Positions 36,575 to 45,099 are shown, counted from the first letter of the stretch. The stretch: DNA of 64,000 bases from Streptomyces sp. NBC_00654 (GCF_026341775.1 NZ_JAPEOB010000002.1:2604001-2668000), one strand, 5' to 3'. Program-made: numbers and translations. The notes: generated from the sequence alone by a model not told the origin.

Positions 36575-36631
36575 TCCAGCGCGGACGTCCTGCCTCGTGA
36601 TCGTCTTCTCAACCTTCACCCGGGCAGGCGG

Positions 36632-37642
36632 ATGGACGAGGAGCCCCCGCGAGGACATGACTCGCGGGGGCTCTTCTCTGCCCACCCCCGGCTCTCCAGC
36701 GTCATCGAACGCCGCCTGCTCGTGAACTACCGGGTGGACCCGGGCATCGCGGCGGGCCTGCTGCCCGCCCCCCTGCGCCCCCAGCTCGTGCGCGGCCGGG
36801 CGGTGGCCGGGATCTGCCTCCTGCACGTCGGCGGCGTACGCCCCGGCTGGAGTCCGGCCCCGCTCGGACTGCGCAGCGAGAACGCGGCGCACCGGATCTC
36901 CGTGGAGTGGGACGGCCCGGACGGGGCCGAAACGGGCGTCTACATCCCGCGCCGCGTCAGCGCCTCCCGGCTCAACGTCCTCGCGGGCGGCCGGATCTTC
37001 CCCGGCGAGCACGGGCACGCGGACTTCACGGTGCGCGAGGCCGCCGACGAGGTACGGGTGGCGTTCGCGACCCGGGACGGTGCCGTACGGGTGGACGCCG
37101 CGGTGGAGACCGCGGACGAGCTGCGGGGCAGCGAGCTGTTCACGGACCTGGAACAGGCATCGGACTTCTTCCGCGCGGGTGCCAGGGGCCTTTCGCCCAA
37201 CGCCACCGGCCGCCGTCTCGACGTACTGGAGATGAACACCTCCGCCTGGCGGGTCACGGCCGGGCGGGCCCGTTCGGTACGGTCGTCGTTCTTCGAGGAC
37301 ACCGAGCGCTTCCCGGCGGGCAGCGCCACGCTGGACAGCGTCCTGGCCATGCGGGGTGTCCCGGCCGACCGGTCGCCGCGAGCCCCCTTCCCCCCTCCCC
37401 GCCCCGGCTACCCGGCCTCGGTGACGAGCACGGCCATCAGGCCGTCGTACCCCTTGTCCCCCACGGTCTGGAGCGCGGTGGCGCTCAGGGTCGGGTCGGC
37501 GGCGACGAGTTCGGTGAACCGGCGCACTCCCTGCACCTTCGGGTCGGTGCTTTCGGCGTCGACGACCTCACCGTCGCGTACGACGTTGTCGGCGATGATC
37601 AGGCTGCCCGGCCGGGTCAGCTCGACGGACCAGGCGAGGTAG
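36632..37642 (+). CDS. DUF2071-like protein with an antisense-overlapping tail
   Basis: 336 residues as open. Residues 20-250 look like the DUF2071 (YqjF-like) family: HPRLSSVIERRLLVNYRVDP, LLPAPLRPQLVRG, GICLLHVGG. The family is usually about 240 residues. Here the frame continues past SVLAMRGVPADRSP, runs through C-rich DNA (37383-37400) and goes 235 bases into the oppositely oriented methyltransferase gene. A frame change in the C-runs would end it at TGA 37422, so a frameshift or lost stop is likely. The ATG at 36632 lies just ahead of the sodF terminator. Function unknown. Confidence 0.65.
   Translation: MDEEPPRGHDSRGLFSAHPRLSSVIERRLLVNYRVDPGIAAGLLPAPLRPQLVRGRAVAGICLLHVGGVRPGWSPAPLGLRSENAAHRISVEWDGPDGAETGVYIPRRVSASRLNVLAGGRIFPGEHGHADFTVREAADEVRVAFATRDGAVRVDAAVETADELRGSELFTDLEQASDFFRAGARGLSPNATGRRLDVLEMNTSAWRVTAGRARSVRSSFFEDTERFPAGSATLDSVLAMRGVPADRSPRAPFPPPRPGYPASVTSTAIRPSYPLSPTVWSAVALRVGSAATSSVNRRTPCTFGSVLSASTTSPSRTTLSAMIRLPGRVSSTDQAR
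36641..36673 (+). terminator. sodF terminator inside the next gene's 5' end
   Basis: GAGCCCCCGCGAG (36641-36653) pairs perfectly with CTCGCGGGGGCTC (36661-36673) and is followed by TTCT. It starts nine bases after the ATG of the DUF2071-like gene. Confidence 0.88.
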
Positions 37643-38082
37643 TCGGGGTTGCTGGGCTTGTCGGCGTCGATGAACACGACGTCGAACGGCCCGTACCCCT
37701 CGGCGGCCAGCACGGGAAGCGTCTCCAGCGCCGGCCCGACCCGGACCTCGACGACATCGGCGAGCCCGGCCCGCGCGATATTGGCGCGGGCGACCTCGGC
37801 GTACGCCGGGTCCGCCTCCAGCGTCACGAGCCTGCCGCCCTCCGGGAGCGCCCGCGCCAGCCAGATGGTGCTGTAGCCGCCGAGGGTGCCGATCTCCAGG
37901 ATGGTCCGCGCCCCCTGGAGCCGGGCCATCATGTTGAGCAGCTTGCCCTGATTGGGGGCGACCTGGATCTCCGGCAGCCCCGCCGCCCCACTCGCCTCGA
38001 CGGCGGCGTCCAGAGCCTCGTCGGGCCCCACCAGCAAGCCGTTGAAGTAATTGTCGACCGCGGTCCACCGTGCCTGCGTCAT
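37408..38082 (-). CDS. SAM-dependent O-methyltransferase, family 3
   Basis: 224 residues. ILEIGTLGGYSTIWLARAL is SAM motif I, FDVVFIDADKPSNPDYL carries the metal-binding Asp pair, and LIIADNVVRDGEV completes the cation-dependent catechol/caffeoyl-CoA type active site. It methylates a small hydroxylated compound; the target is unknown. The ATG at 38082 has GGGAGAG upstream. It converges on the DUF2071-like gene, whose open frame overlaps its 3' third. Confidence 0.93.
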   Translation of the reverse strand: MTQARWTAVDNYFNGLLVGPDEALDAAVEASGAAGLPEIQVAPNQGKLLNMMARLQGARTILEIGTLGGYSTIWLARALPEGGRLVTLEADPAYAEVARANIARAGLADVVEVRVGPALETLPVLAAEGYGPFDVVFIDADKPSNPDYLAWSVELTRPGSLIIADNVVRDGEVVDAESTDPKVQGVRRFTELVAADPTLSATALQTVGDKGYDGLMAVLVTEAG

Positions 38083-38179
38083 GCGCTCTCCCTGCTCCGT
38101 AACGGGTGAGTTCCCATAGGGAACTCACCCGAACCTACTAGACGAGGCCACACCGTGTCCTCCCGGCCCGGCGGTGGGG

Positions 38180-38254
38180 ACCTACGAGTGGCGGACACAC
38201 GAGTGGGAGGCGCACGGGTGAGAGACCTACGAGTGGCAGGCGCACGAGTGGCGG
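38180..38254. repeat. 15-bp intergenic tandem repeat, five units
   Basis: Degenerate units of the type ACCTACGAGTGGCGG start at 38180, 38195, 38210, 38225 and 38240, just past the end of the GNAT gene. Confidence 0.85.
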
Positions 38255-38291
38255 ACGGGGATGTCGAGCGGCTGGTCCGCGGGTCACGCCC

Positions 38292-38894
38292 TCAGCGGGG
38301 ATCCCGGCGCATGCACCAGGTGCGGAGGCCGTTGTCGGGAAGCTGGACATCGGCGGTGACCTTGAAGCCGAGGCGCTCGTAGAAGGCCACGTTCCGCTCA
38401 CTGGAGGTCTCCAGGAAGGCCGGGTGCCCGGCGCGCTCGGCCGCCTCGATGCCGGGAGCCAGCACCGCGCTGCCGAGACCCCGTCCCTGGGCTTCCGGAG
38501 CCACCGCCACCGTGTTGAGGAACCACACCGGCTCCTGGGGCCGATGGGGAGCGACGATCTGTTCCGCGGCCTCGAAGGCGGCCGCCCGGTCACCGGCGAG
38601 CTCACCGATCAGTGGGCCGATCTCGGCGAAGGCGGGCGAGGGGTCCTGGTCGGGAGTGGCCCAGACAGCGACAGCGCGGCCCTCTTCGGCGACCCAGACG
38701 CGGCCGTACGGCATCCCGATGCGCGTCAGGCACAGCTCCTGGAACTGCCGGATCCGGCCCTCGTGGTCGTCCGCGGCGATCACGTACCGCGTATAGGGGT
38801 AGTCGGCAAAGGCCCAGGTGAGGGAGTCGACCGCGGTCGGGACATCGGCGTCGGTGATGGGGCGTACGGAAGCGTCGTTCTGGTGCTGTGACAT
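38292..38894 (-). CDS. GNAT family N-acetyltransferase
   Basis: 200 residues. WFLNTVAVAPEAQGRGLGSAVL is the acetyl-CoA pyrophosphate-binding segment, and FLETSSERNVAFYERLGF the C-terminal GNAT strand-helix. The early part (DADVPTAVDSLTWAFADYPYTRYV) resembles the branch of single-domain GNATs common in Streptomyces with no known substrate. The ATG at 38894 was chosen because the acetyltransferase fold begins about ten residues later; its ribosome site is weak. Confidence 0.88.
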   Translation of the reverse strand: MSQHQNDASVRPITDADVPTAVDSLTWAFADYPYTRYVIAADDHEGRIRQFQELCLTRIGMPYGRVWVAEEGRAVAVWATPDQDPSPAFAEIGPLIGELAGDRAAAFEAAEQIVAPHRPQEPVWFLNTVAVAPEAQGRGLGSAVLAPGIEAAERAGHPAFLETSSERNVAFYERLGFKVTADVQLPDNGLRTWCMRRDPR

Positions 38895-39054
38895 ACCTGT
38901 GAGACGATCCGGGCGGCAGAAGAATTCCCGGACGGCGCGGCACACCGGGAGATCGGCCCGCCCCGCGGTCCCCGTCGGCCGACCGCACCCTCGCCGTGAA
39001 AGCCCTCGATGGGAACGTCCTCGACGGGAACGCGCCGGGCTTCGACCGTCGCCT

Positions 39055-39969
39055 TCACCCCACCGACCGCTGTCCGGCATCCCGTGCGCCGGGATGCGAC
39101 TCCGGCGGCGCCCCGAAGCGCGCGAGGCAGTGCCACACCTTCTTGACCGCTTGCGGGTCGTAGTGGCCGAGGCGGGCGGCGTCCCCGACGATGCGCGGAT
39201 CCAGTGCGCCGTCGACCGCGAGGCGCGTGCCCAGATCGACGTACGGCCGGCCTCGGTAACCGGGATGGCGGCGGAGTTCCTCGACCGTGAGCCGAAACCC
39301 GGGGTGCCACTCCACGGGGCAGGCAAGACGCCGCGCTGCGGCTTCGACGGCCGTACCCCGGTAGCAGGGGTCCAGGACCAGCGCCTCCACATCACGGTCC
39401 AGCCGGACCGGGCCGTGTATCTGTGCCTCGATGTAGTCGTCGAGGGCGTCCCGACCGCCGGTCCGGGCCAGTTCGATGAGCCGCATGCGGCCCGCGACGC
39501 CGAAGTCGGAAGGTTCGAGAAGGCTGTCCGGGTAGCAGAACGTGGTCCGCGCCGCTGTCCCAACGGTCAGCCGGAAGTGCGCCGAGCCGAACCGCGGTGC
39601 CGCGCCGTACGACGTGTGCCGGAAGTTCAGGGCTCCGTACACGGGCCGGTCATGTGCGGGCGCGTCGTCGTACGCTCCGTCGAAGATCCGGCTCTCCCAG
39701 CGCCATCGGTCCCCACCGGGGTGGGCGGTCAGGCCCCCGTTGCTCGTGCCCGTGACGAACTGCGAGCGGTAGGTCCCGTCCTCGGCCAGAGCGCCCAGGA
39801 TCGGCCTGCCCCGTATCGAACGGTCCGGGTGGAAATTGAGGGTCACCCGGAGCGCCGGGTCGAGAGGAGGGCCCGACGAGAGCTGCCCGACATGGCGAAG
39901 GGCCCTTTCCTGCCGTGTTCTGGGGGCTTCGGTCCTGGGGGCTTCCGTCCTGGGGGCTTCGGCGCTCAT
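39055..39969 (-). CDS. DUF3626-family protein
   Basis: 304 residues. RTRQERALRHVGQLSSGPPL, VTLNFHPDR, QFVTGTSNGGLTAHPGGDRW and RFGSAHFRL match the pattern I recall for DUF3626, an uncharacterised actinobacterial family. Later YIEAQIHGPVRL and LVLDPCYRGT are present. The order Arg, Ser-Ala-His and Glu-Ala-Gln recalls the R-S-E core of ADP-ribosyltransferases, but this is a visual comparison only. The first 15 residues are three EAPRT repeats. No signal peptide; no clear operon partner. Confidence 0.72.
   Translation of the reverse strand: MSAEAPRTEAPRTEAPRTRQERALRHVGQLSSGPPLDPALRVTLNFHPDRSIRGRPILGALAEDGTYRSQFVTGTSNGGLTAHPGGDRWRWESRIFDGAYDDAPAHDRPVYGALNFRHTSYGAAPRFGSAHFRLTVGTAARTTFCYPDSLLEPSDFGVAGRMRLIELARTGGRDALDDYIEAQIHGPVRLDRDVEALVLDPCYRGTAVEAAARRLACPVEWHPGFRLTVEELRRHPGYRGRPYVDLGTRLAVDGALDPRIVGDAARLGHYDPQAVKKVWHCLARFGAPPESHPGARDAGQRSVG
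39916..39960. repeat. 15-bp in-frame tandem repeat at the DUF3626 N-terminus
   Basis: Three units (39916, 39931, 39946) of GGTCCTGGGGGCTTC type encode Glu-Ala-Pro-Arg-Thr on the minus strand. Confidence 0.85.
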
Positions 39970-40196
39970 CCGCGCAGTATCCCCCCACCGGTCAAACGGT
40001 TCACTTGAGTTCAGCCTGCCTGGGGCCGTTCGCGGACGGAGAGAAAATCCGTGCCGCGACGATCACCGGGCTGAAACGATGGGGGGGTAGTGCCGCCGGC
40101 ACGGTCCCTGTGCGGTCCGTCCCTGTGCGTTCCGCCCTTCTGCCTCCCGTCCCCGCCTCCCCCGATCCGCCGACGTACGACCCGAAAGCGACACGT

Positions 40197-40841
40197 ATGA
40201 GCCCCGCGCCCGCCGATCCCACCGTCCTCCACCCGATGCCCGGTCAGCCACGGGTGGTGCGGCTGAAGCCGCTGGTGACCTCTCCACTGATCGAGGTCGG
40301 GGAGTACTCGTACTACGACGACCCCGAGCACGCCACGGAGTTCGAGACCCGCAATGTGCTGTACCACTACGGGCCCGAGCGGCTCGTCATCGGGAAGTTC
40401 TGTGCCCTGGGCACGGGGGTGCGCTTCATCATGAACGGCGCCAACCACCGTATGGACGGCCCGTCCACCTTCCCCTTCCCCTCCATGGACAGCGCCTGGT
40501 CCGAGCACATGGACCTGCTGACCGGCCTGCCCGGACGGGGCGACACCGTAGTGGGCAACGACGTCTGGTTCGGATACGGGGCCACGGTGATGCCCGGTGT
40601 CCGCATCGGGCACGGCTCGATCATCGGCTCGCGGGCGGTCGTCGTCTCGGACGTACCGGACTACGGAATCGTCGGCGGGAACCCTGCGAAGCTGATCCGG
40701 ACCCGGTACGAGGAGAGGGACGTCGCGCGCCTGCTGGCGGTCGCCTGGTGGGACTGGCCCACCGAACACCTCACCCAGCACATCCGCACCGTCATGTCCG
40801 GCACCCTCGACGAACTGGAGGCCGCGGCGCCCGGCGCGTGA
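40197..40841 (+). CDS. Xenobiotic (Vat/CatB-type) acetyltransferase
   Basis: 214 residues. IEVGEYSYYDDPEHATEFE, the long insertion with FIMNGANHRMDG (catalytic His in NH) and hexapeptide repeats (VVGNDVWFGYGATVMPGVRIG) define the left-handed beta-helix acetyltransferases. The family inactivates streptogramins or chloramphenicol, though many members have other acceptors. The ATG at 40197 was chosen from family length. A terminator begins 21 bases after the stop. A role in antibiotic tolerance is possible but not shown. Confidence 0.9.
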   Translation: MSPAPADPTVLHPMPGQPRVVRLKPLVTSPLIEVGEYSYYDDPEHATEFETRNVLYHYGPERLVIGKFCALGTGVRFIMNGANHRMDGPSTFPFPSMDSAWSEHMDLLTGLPGRGDTVVGNDVWFGYGATVMPGVRIGHGSIIGSRAVVVSDVPDYGIVGGNPAKLIRTRYEERDVARLLAVAWWDWPTEHLTQHIRTVMSGTLDELEAAAPGA

Positions 40842-40861
40842 GCGGCACCCCCGGACAACGG

Positions 40862-40885
40862 GGCGCCCGGCGATGGCCGGGCGCC
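40862..40885 (+). terminator. Acetyltransferase gene terminator
   Basis: GGCGCCCGGC pairs with GCCGGGCGCC across a GATG loop, 10-bp perfect stem. Confidence 0.85.
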
Positions 40886-40899
40886 GCATCCGCATCCCA

Positions 40900-41613
40900 C
40901 TGGCACGCTCCGCGAGCCGGCGCCGCGGCATCACCTTCCAGCGCACCAAGACATGGAAGGAGTCACCCGACCCTCATCGCGACGCCAAGGTCGACCGGAT
41001 CGAGCAGGTGCTGGAACGCTTCCCGGACCGGGGCTTCGCCTTCGACGAGTTCGGGCCGCTGGGGATCCGGCCCACCGCAGGCTCCTGCTGGGCGAAGCAG
41101 GGCAACCCCGACCGCCTTCCGGCGACCTACCACCGCACCCACGGCGTCACCTACTTCCACGGCCGCTACTCCGTGGGCGACGACCGCCTGTGGGGCGTCA
41201 GCCGCCGCCGCAAGGGCACCGCCAACACCCTGGCCGCGCTGAAGCCGATCCGCGCCGCCCGACCCGACGGCGCCCCGATCTACATCATCCTGGACAACCT
41301 CTCCGCCCACACCGGCGCCGACAACCGCCGCTGGGCGAAGAAGAACAAGGTCGAGCTGCGCTTCACCCCGGCCTACGCATCCTGGGCCAACCCGATCGAG
41401 GCCCACTTCGGCCCGCTGCGGCAGTTCACCCTGGCCAACTCCCACCACCGCGGCCACCCCACGCAAACCCAGGCACCGCACCGCTACCTGCGCTGGCGCA
41501 ACGCCAACGCCCGCCACCCCGACGTACTCGCCGCCCAACGCAAGGAACGCGCCCGCATCCGCAGCGAGAAGGGCATCCGCTGGGGCGGACGCCCCCTCAA
41601 CGCCGCAGCCTGA
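40900..41613 (+). pseudogene. Truncated IS630-type transposase
   Basis: The frame keeps the DDE catalytic half: FAFDEFGPLGIRP, YIILDNLSAHTG and YASWANPIEAHFGPLRQF, supplying Asp, Asp and Glu. The N-terminal helix-turn-helix half (about 120-150 residues) is missing. Family similarity begins near SRRRGITFQRTKTWKES at about 40915, immediately after the acetyltransferase terminator. No terminal inverted repeats were found. It is a decayed element that marks DNA exchange in this region; alone it cannot bind its ends. Confidence 0.88.
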
Positions 41614-41685
41614 CCGACCGCGAACCGCAGCCCCGGAGTGCCGAAGGGGACAAGTTCACGAGAAGGACAGCGACAGAAGGACGAC

Positions 41686-42063
41686 TCAGGAGGCGGACGG
41701 CTCGATCTCCCCCGCAAAGACGATGACCTGGTCGATGAGGCTCCGCCGCAGATGGACGACGTCCGTTCCCGCCAGGCGGGGGCCTCCATCCGGCGTGGTG
41801 AAGACCCACTGGTACCGGGCCCACTCGTTAGGCATGTCCACCGCTGAGCAGCGCACCATCGTGCCGGTCCCCGCCGGGTGGCGCCGGATGTCCAGCACGA
41901 ACCGCTCGACCGCCGCGATTCCTTCGCTGCGACCCAACGGCCCCCAGAAGACCACGTCCGAGGTCAGGGCCTGGGAGAGCAGGCCAGTCACATAGCTGTC
42001 GTCCGAGGCGTTGAACGCGGAGATGAACGTGTCGATCGCGGAGCGTGCCGTCTCTTCCTGCAT
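41686..42063 (-). CDS. SnoaL/NTF2-like domain protein
   Basis: 125 residues. AIDTFISAFNASDDSYVTGLLSQ, then DVVFWGPLGRSEGIAAVERF, then a sheet ending VIVFAGEIEPSAS gives the cone-shaped NTF2-like fold. Members include ketosteroid isomerase and polyketide cyclases, but most small ones bind unknown ligands. Catalytic residues cannot be assigned. It uses some rarer codons (CCT, AGT), consistent with a transferred region next to the transposase remnant. Confidence 0.75.
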   Translation of the reverse strand: MQEETARSAIDTFISAFNASDDSYVTGLLSQALTSDVVFWGPLGRSEGIAAVERFVLDIRRHPAGTGTMVRCSAVDMPNEWARYQWVFTTPDGGPRLAGTDVVHLRRSLIDQVIVFAGEIEPSAS

Positions 42064-42170
42064 GCCCCAGTAATACCAGCCGTTGCGCGTGCGCTCGTCC
42101 CGCGAGCCGCCTTCCGATCACGGTGGACCATCCCGGTCACAGCACAAGGGTACGAAGGGGAGAGCCTGAC

Positions 42171-42674
42171 ATGGAGATCACGGTGGTCACGTTGCGAGAG
42201 GCCGATGAGCGATTCCGGCTGCGGTCGCTGTTCGGCCTCGGCAGAGCGGACGACGACGCGGAGGTCGTCGTCGTCTCGGGCGACGTCACTCTGGAGAACC
42301 TGTCACTCGATTTCTCCTATCTCGACACCTGGTCCGGACTGACGGCGACCAACTCGGCGTCCTTCAGCGGTCTCGTCGTCGACGGCGACCTCACCGTCAC
42401 TGACTGGATAACCAACTGGGAGATGGATTTCAGACCGTTTCTCCTGTTACGCGGTGATGTGCGCGCGAAAAACTTCGGCACCTCGGGCAGCGAAGTCCTT
42501 GTCGAGGGAAATCTGGAGGTCGCACAGACTCTCGCCGGTATCTACAACCACGGTCTCACGGTCATCAAGGGCGACACCCGCGCCGAGGTTGTCCTGACCG
42601 AGGAGCACGCGTTCGAGTTCCACGGGCGCCTCAACGCTGAAATAGGCGACGAGTGCTTGCAGGTGCGCCGCTGA
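42171..42674 (+). CDS. Beta-helix-like protein with a TTA codon
   Basis: 167 residues from ATG 42171 with AGGGGAGAG upstream. Repeating short strands (VVVSGDVTLENLSLD, LVVDGDLTVTDW, LLLRGDVRAKNF, VLVEGNLEVAQTL, LTVIKGDTRAEV) suggest a right-handed beta-helix. This is seen in polymer-forming and in toxin-immunity-like proteins whose function is unclear. Codon 93 (42447-42449) is TTA, so translation should depend on the bldA leucyl-tRNA in Streptomyces. Lower GC and an isolated position point to acquisition. No toxin partner is visible. Confidence 0.75.
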   Translation: MEITVVTLREADERFRLRSLFGLGRADDDAEVVVVSGDVTLENLSLDFSYLDTWSGLTATNSASFSGLVVDGDLTVTDWITNWEMDFRPFLLLRGDVRAKNFGTSGSEVLVEGNLEVAQTLAGIYNHGLTVIKGDTRAEVVLTEEHAFEFHGRLNAEIGDECLQVRR

Positions 42675-42864
42675 CGGACCGGGTGTGGCCGTCGCGGCCC
42701 GGAGCCGTTGGGCGGGGCCGCGGCAGCCGACCACTGAGCAGCGCAGTAGCGCACGTCCTGCTCCACGCGACACAAGGCTGTTCCAACGCGTGCAGGTCAG
42801 GGCGGCGGCCATGGCCAGGCCGGGATCTTGAGACCACGAGCAGCCCGTGGCAGGCTCATGCCGC

Positions 42865-43446
42865 ATGATCGATGAATTCGCGAAAGAGAACCTGCACGGG
42901 AGACTGCGGCGGGACCGCAACGCGCTGCTCTGGAAACTCGACGGCTTGTCCGAATACGACGCTCGCCGGCCTTTGACAGCGACCGGGACCAACCTCCTCG
43001 GCCTGGTCAAACACGTGGCCACCGTCGAGGCCGGGTACTTCGGCGAGGTCTTCGACCGCCCTTCCCCGGAACCGCTGCCCCGGTGGCAGGACTCCAACGG
43101 CAGCGATCTGTGGGCGGCCGAGGACGAGACCCGCGATCAGATCATCGAGTTCTACCGGCGCACGTGGGAACACTCGGACGCGACGATCAACGAGCTTCCC
43201 CTCGACGCCCCCGGCCACGTGCCGTGGTGGCCGGAGCCCCATGCCGAGACGAACCTGTTCGCCATCATGGTCCATGTCCTCGGCGAGTCCAACCGGCATG
43301 CCGGGCACGCCGATATCCTGCGCGAGGGCCTCGACGGCCGGACCGGGGTGCGCCCCGAACACGAGCAGCGGATCGACGAGGAAGCCCGTGCGGCCTACTG
43401 CGCGAAGATCGAGCAGGCCGCCAGGTCGGCCGCACCGGGCGGATGA
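42865..43446 (+). CDS. DinB-like (DUF664) four-helix protein
   Basis: 193 residues. RDALLWKL-like start (RDRNALLWKLDGLSEYDARRPL), TGTNLLGLVKHVATVEAGYFG and MVHVLGESNRHAGHADILREGLDG carry the three spaced His of the DinB/YfiT metal site. The superfamily includes mycothiol- and bacillithiol-dependent transferases, most uncharacterised. The ATG at 42865 matches where relatives begin; a GTG at 42847 in the same frame is possible. Confidence 0.88.
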   Translation: MIDEFAKENLHGRLRRDRNALLWKLDGLSEYDARRPLTATGTNLLGLVKHVATVEAGYFGEVFDRPSPEPLPRWQDSNGSDLWAAEDETRDQIIEFYRRTWEHSDATINELPLDAPGHVPWWPEPHAETNLFAIMVHVLGESNRHAGHADILREGLDGRTGVRPEHEQRIDEEARAAYCAKIEQAARSAAPGG

Positions 43447-43547
43447 CGTGCACTGGATCACCGGGGGCACCATCCCAGTCTCCGGCTGCACGCGCTGACG
43501 CCACGCGGTCTTCGCCGCTGTCCGAAACCGGCCGGAGCCACTCAAGG

Positions 43548-44285
43548 TCAGCGAGGCGTGAGGAGGCAGAACTCGTTGCCTTCCGGGTCGGCCAGAATCG
43601 TCCAGGAGATGGTGGACTGGTCGATCCCGGGATCGGTGGCGCCCAGGGCGCGCAGTCGGGCTTCTTCTGCTGCCAGGTCGTCACCGGGGTAGGGGCGGAC
43701 GTCGAGGTGGACGCGGTTCCACCCGCTCTTGGTGTCGGGGGTGCGGAGGAACTCCAGGTAGGGGCCGACGCCTTGGGCGGAGCGCATGGTCGCGTGGTCG
43801 TCGGTGACCTCGTGCGGCGTCCAGTCCATCGCCTGGCCCCAGAACCGGGCCATGGCTCGTGGGTCGGCGCAGTCGACCACCACCGCGGCGATCGGCCCGG
43901 TGTCCTGGTAGATCGGACGGGGCTCCAGGACGCAGAACTCGTTGCCCTCCGGGTCGGCCATGACCGTCCAGGGGACGTCGCCCTGCCCCACGTCGGCGAG
44001 TCTCGCGCCGAGACCCTTCAAGCGCTCAACCAACTCCGTCTGTTGGGCGGTGGAGGTGGTGGCCAGATCAAGGTGCACCCGGTTCTTCACCGTTTTGGCT
44101 TCCGGGCGGGCGACGATGTCGATGCAGACGGCCACGGGGTCGGGGTAGGCGAAACCCACGGGTTCGAGGTTGGTCACGCCGGGTCCCTCGCTGTCGAGAC
44201 CCCAACCGAGTACCTCCGCCCAGAACCGGCCGAGCGCGGAGTCGTCATGGGCCTTCATATTGATCTGCACGAGTCTTGTTGCCAT
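43548..44285 (-). CDS. Double VOC-domain (glyoxalase-like) protein
   Basis: 245 residues made of two similar halves. Each starts with a strand and FWAEVLGW or FWGQAMDW, and ends DPEGNEFCVLEP or DPEGNEFCLLTP. RVHLDL/RVHLDV supply the paired His. This is the two-domain vicinal-oxygen-chelate layout seen in resistance proteins and dioxygenases, though the substrate is unknown. The ATG at 44285 is the sensible start; the frame upstream is not family-like. Confidence 0.88.
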   Translation of the reverse strand: MATRLVQINMKAHDDSALGRFWAEVLGWGLDSEGPGVTNLEPVGFAYPDPVAVCIDIVARPEAKTVKNRVHLDLATTSTAQQTELVERLKGLGARLADVGQGDVPWTVMADPEGNEFCVLEPRPIYQDTGPIAAVVVDCADPRAMARFWGQAMDWTPHEVTDDHATMRSAQGVGPYLEFLRTPDTKSGWNRVHLDVRPYPGDDLAAEEARLRALGATDPGIDQSTISWTILADPEGNEFCLLTPR

Positions 44286-44421
44286 GCCGCAGATCCTAGA
44301 AGCTGCCGCCGCCCCGGGCCGTCGCGGCCATCCGAACCGCACAGTCCCAAGGCGGTCGTAGAGGACGAGTCGGGTTCTCTGGTCACCGTGCGGAGGAGGC
44401 TCGTTCCTCCGGACGCGGATG

Positions 44422-45099
44422 TCATCTGAAGAGCTTTCCCAGGTTGCTGGCGTAGCGCGTGATGATGTCGTACGCCAGCTGGGTGTTCCACTTGACGTTG
44501 AAGCGGGTGACCTGCTTGCGCCATTTCTCCTGGAGCGAGGGCTTGTCGGCGCTTGTGGAGCTGGGGTCGAGCATGCTGTAGGCGGTCTTGCACGAGGGGA
44601 GGCCCTTCGCCTGGTCGAAGATGTCCGCCAGCGAGTTCACGCCCCCCTCCTGCCCCAGTTCGTTCCACGTACCGGCTGCGGCTTTCGCGCACTTGTTGAT
44701 GGCGTTGCCCAAGCGGTTGTACAGCGGGAGCGGAACGATTTGGACTCCGTCGCGCTCGGCGAGATCCCGGGCCAAGCCGGCGTACTGCGCCGCGAAAACG
44801 GCCTCCTGGGTAAGTTCGAGGGGGACCACATCCACGGTGTACCCGGGTGGTGGCTGGTACAGCACCGCCTGTTCTCCGGGCAGGACGACCACCCTTCCCT
44901 GAGGCAGCCCGAGCAGGATCTGCCGGGCGGCGGTTTCGGCGGCCCAACCCGCCGGGGTCGCGGGATGCGCGGGCGCACCGATCACGCTGCCGTTGTCGCT
45001 CCAGAGCTGGAGGGGCACGGTGCCGACGTTCCTGACAAGGGCGAGCGTCAACGCAACAACCGCGCAGGCAGCGCGGCGCCTCTTCCAGTAGGCCGTCAT
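44422..45099 (-). CDS. Unrecognised protein with one N-terminal membrane segment
   Basis: 225 residues. WKRRRAACAVVALTLALV gives a positively charged start and a short hydrophobic segment, so it is secreted or anchored outside. The rest is soluble, with two Cys (in KCAK and SCKT) that could pair outside the cell. I could not match it to a family. No operon partners: DNA of 136 and 206 bases flanks it. Function unknown. Confidence 0.65.
   Translation of the reverse strand: MTAYWKRRRAACAVVALTLALVRNVGTVPLQLWSDNGSVIGAPAHPATPAGWAAETAARQILLGLPQGRVVVLPGEQAVLYQPPPGYTVDVVPLELTQEAVFAAQYAGLARDLAERDGVQIVPLPLYNRLGNAINKCAKAAAGTWNELGQEGGVNSLADIFDQAKGLPSCKTAYSMLDPSSTSADKPSLQEKWRKQVTRFNVKWNTQLAYDIITRYASNLGKLFR

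Noticed and set aside
32372..37018. A 1548-codon minus-strand open frame across the dehydrogenase, kinase B, phosphodiesterase and sodF genes
   Set aside because: Antisense shadow of four recognised genes; no domain or ribosome site.
40873..41613. A complete IS630 element
   Set aside because: The N-terminal half of the transposase is missing and no terminal inverted repeats or target duplication were found.
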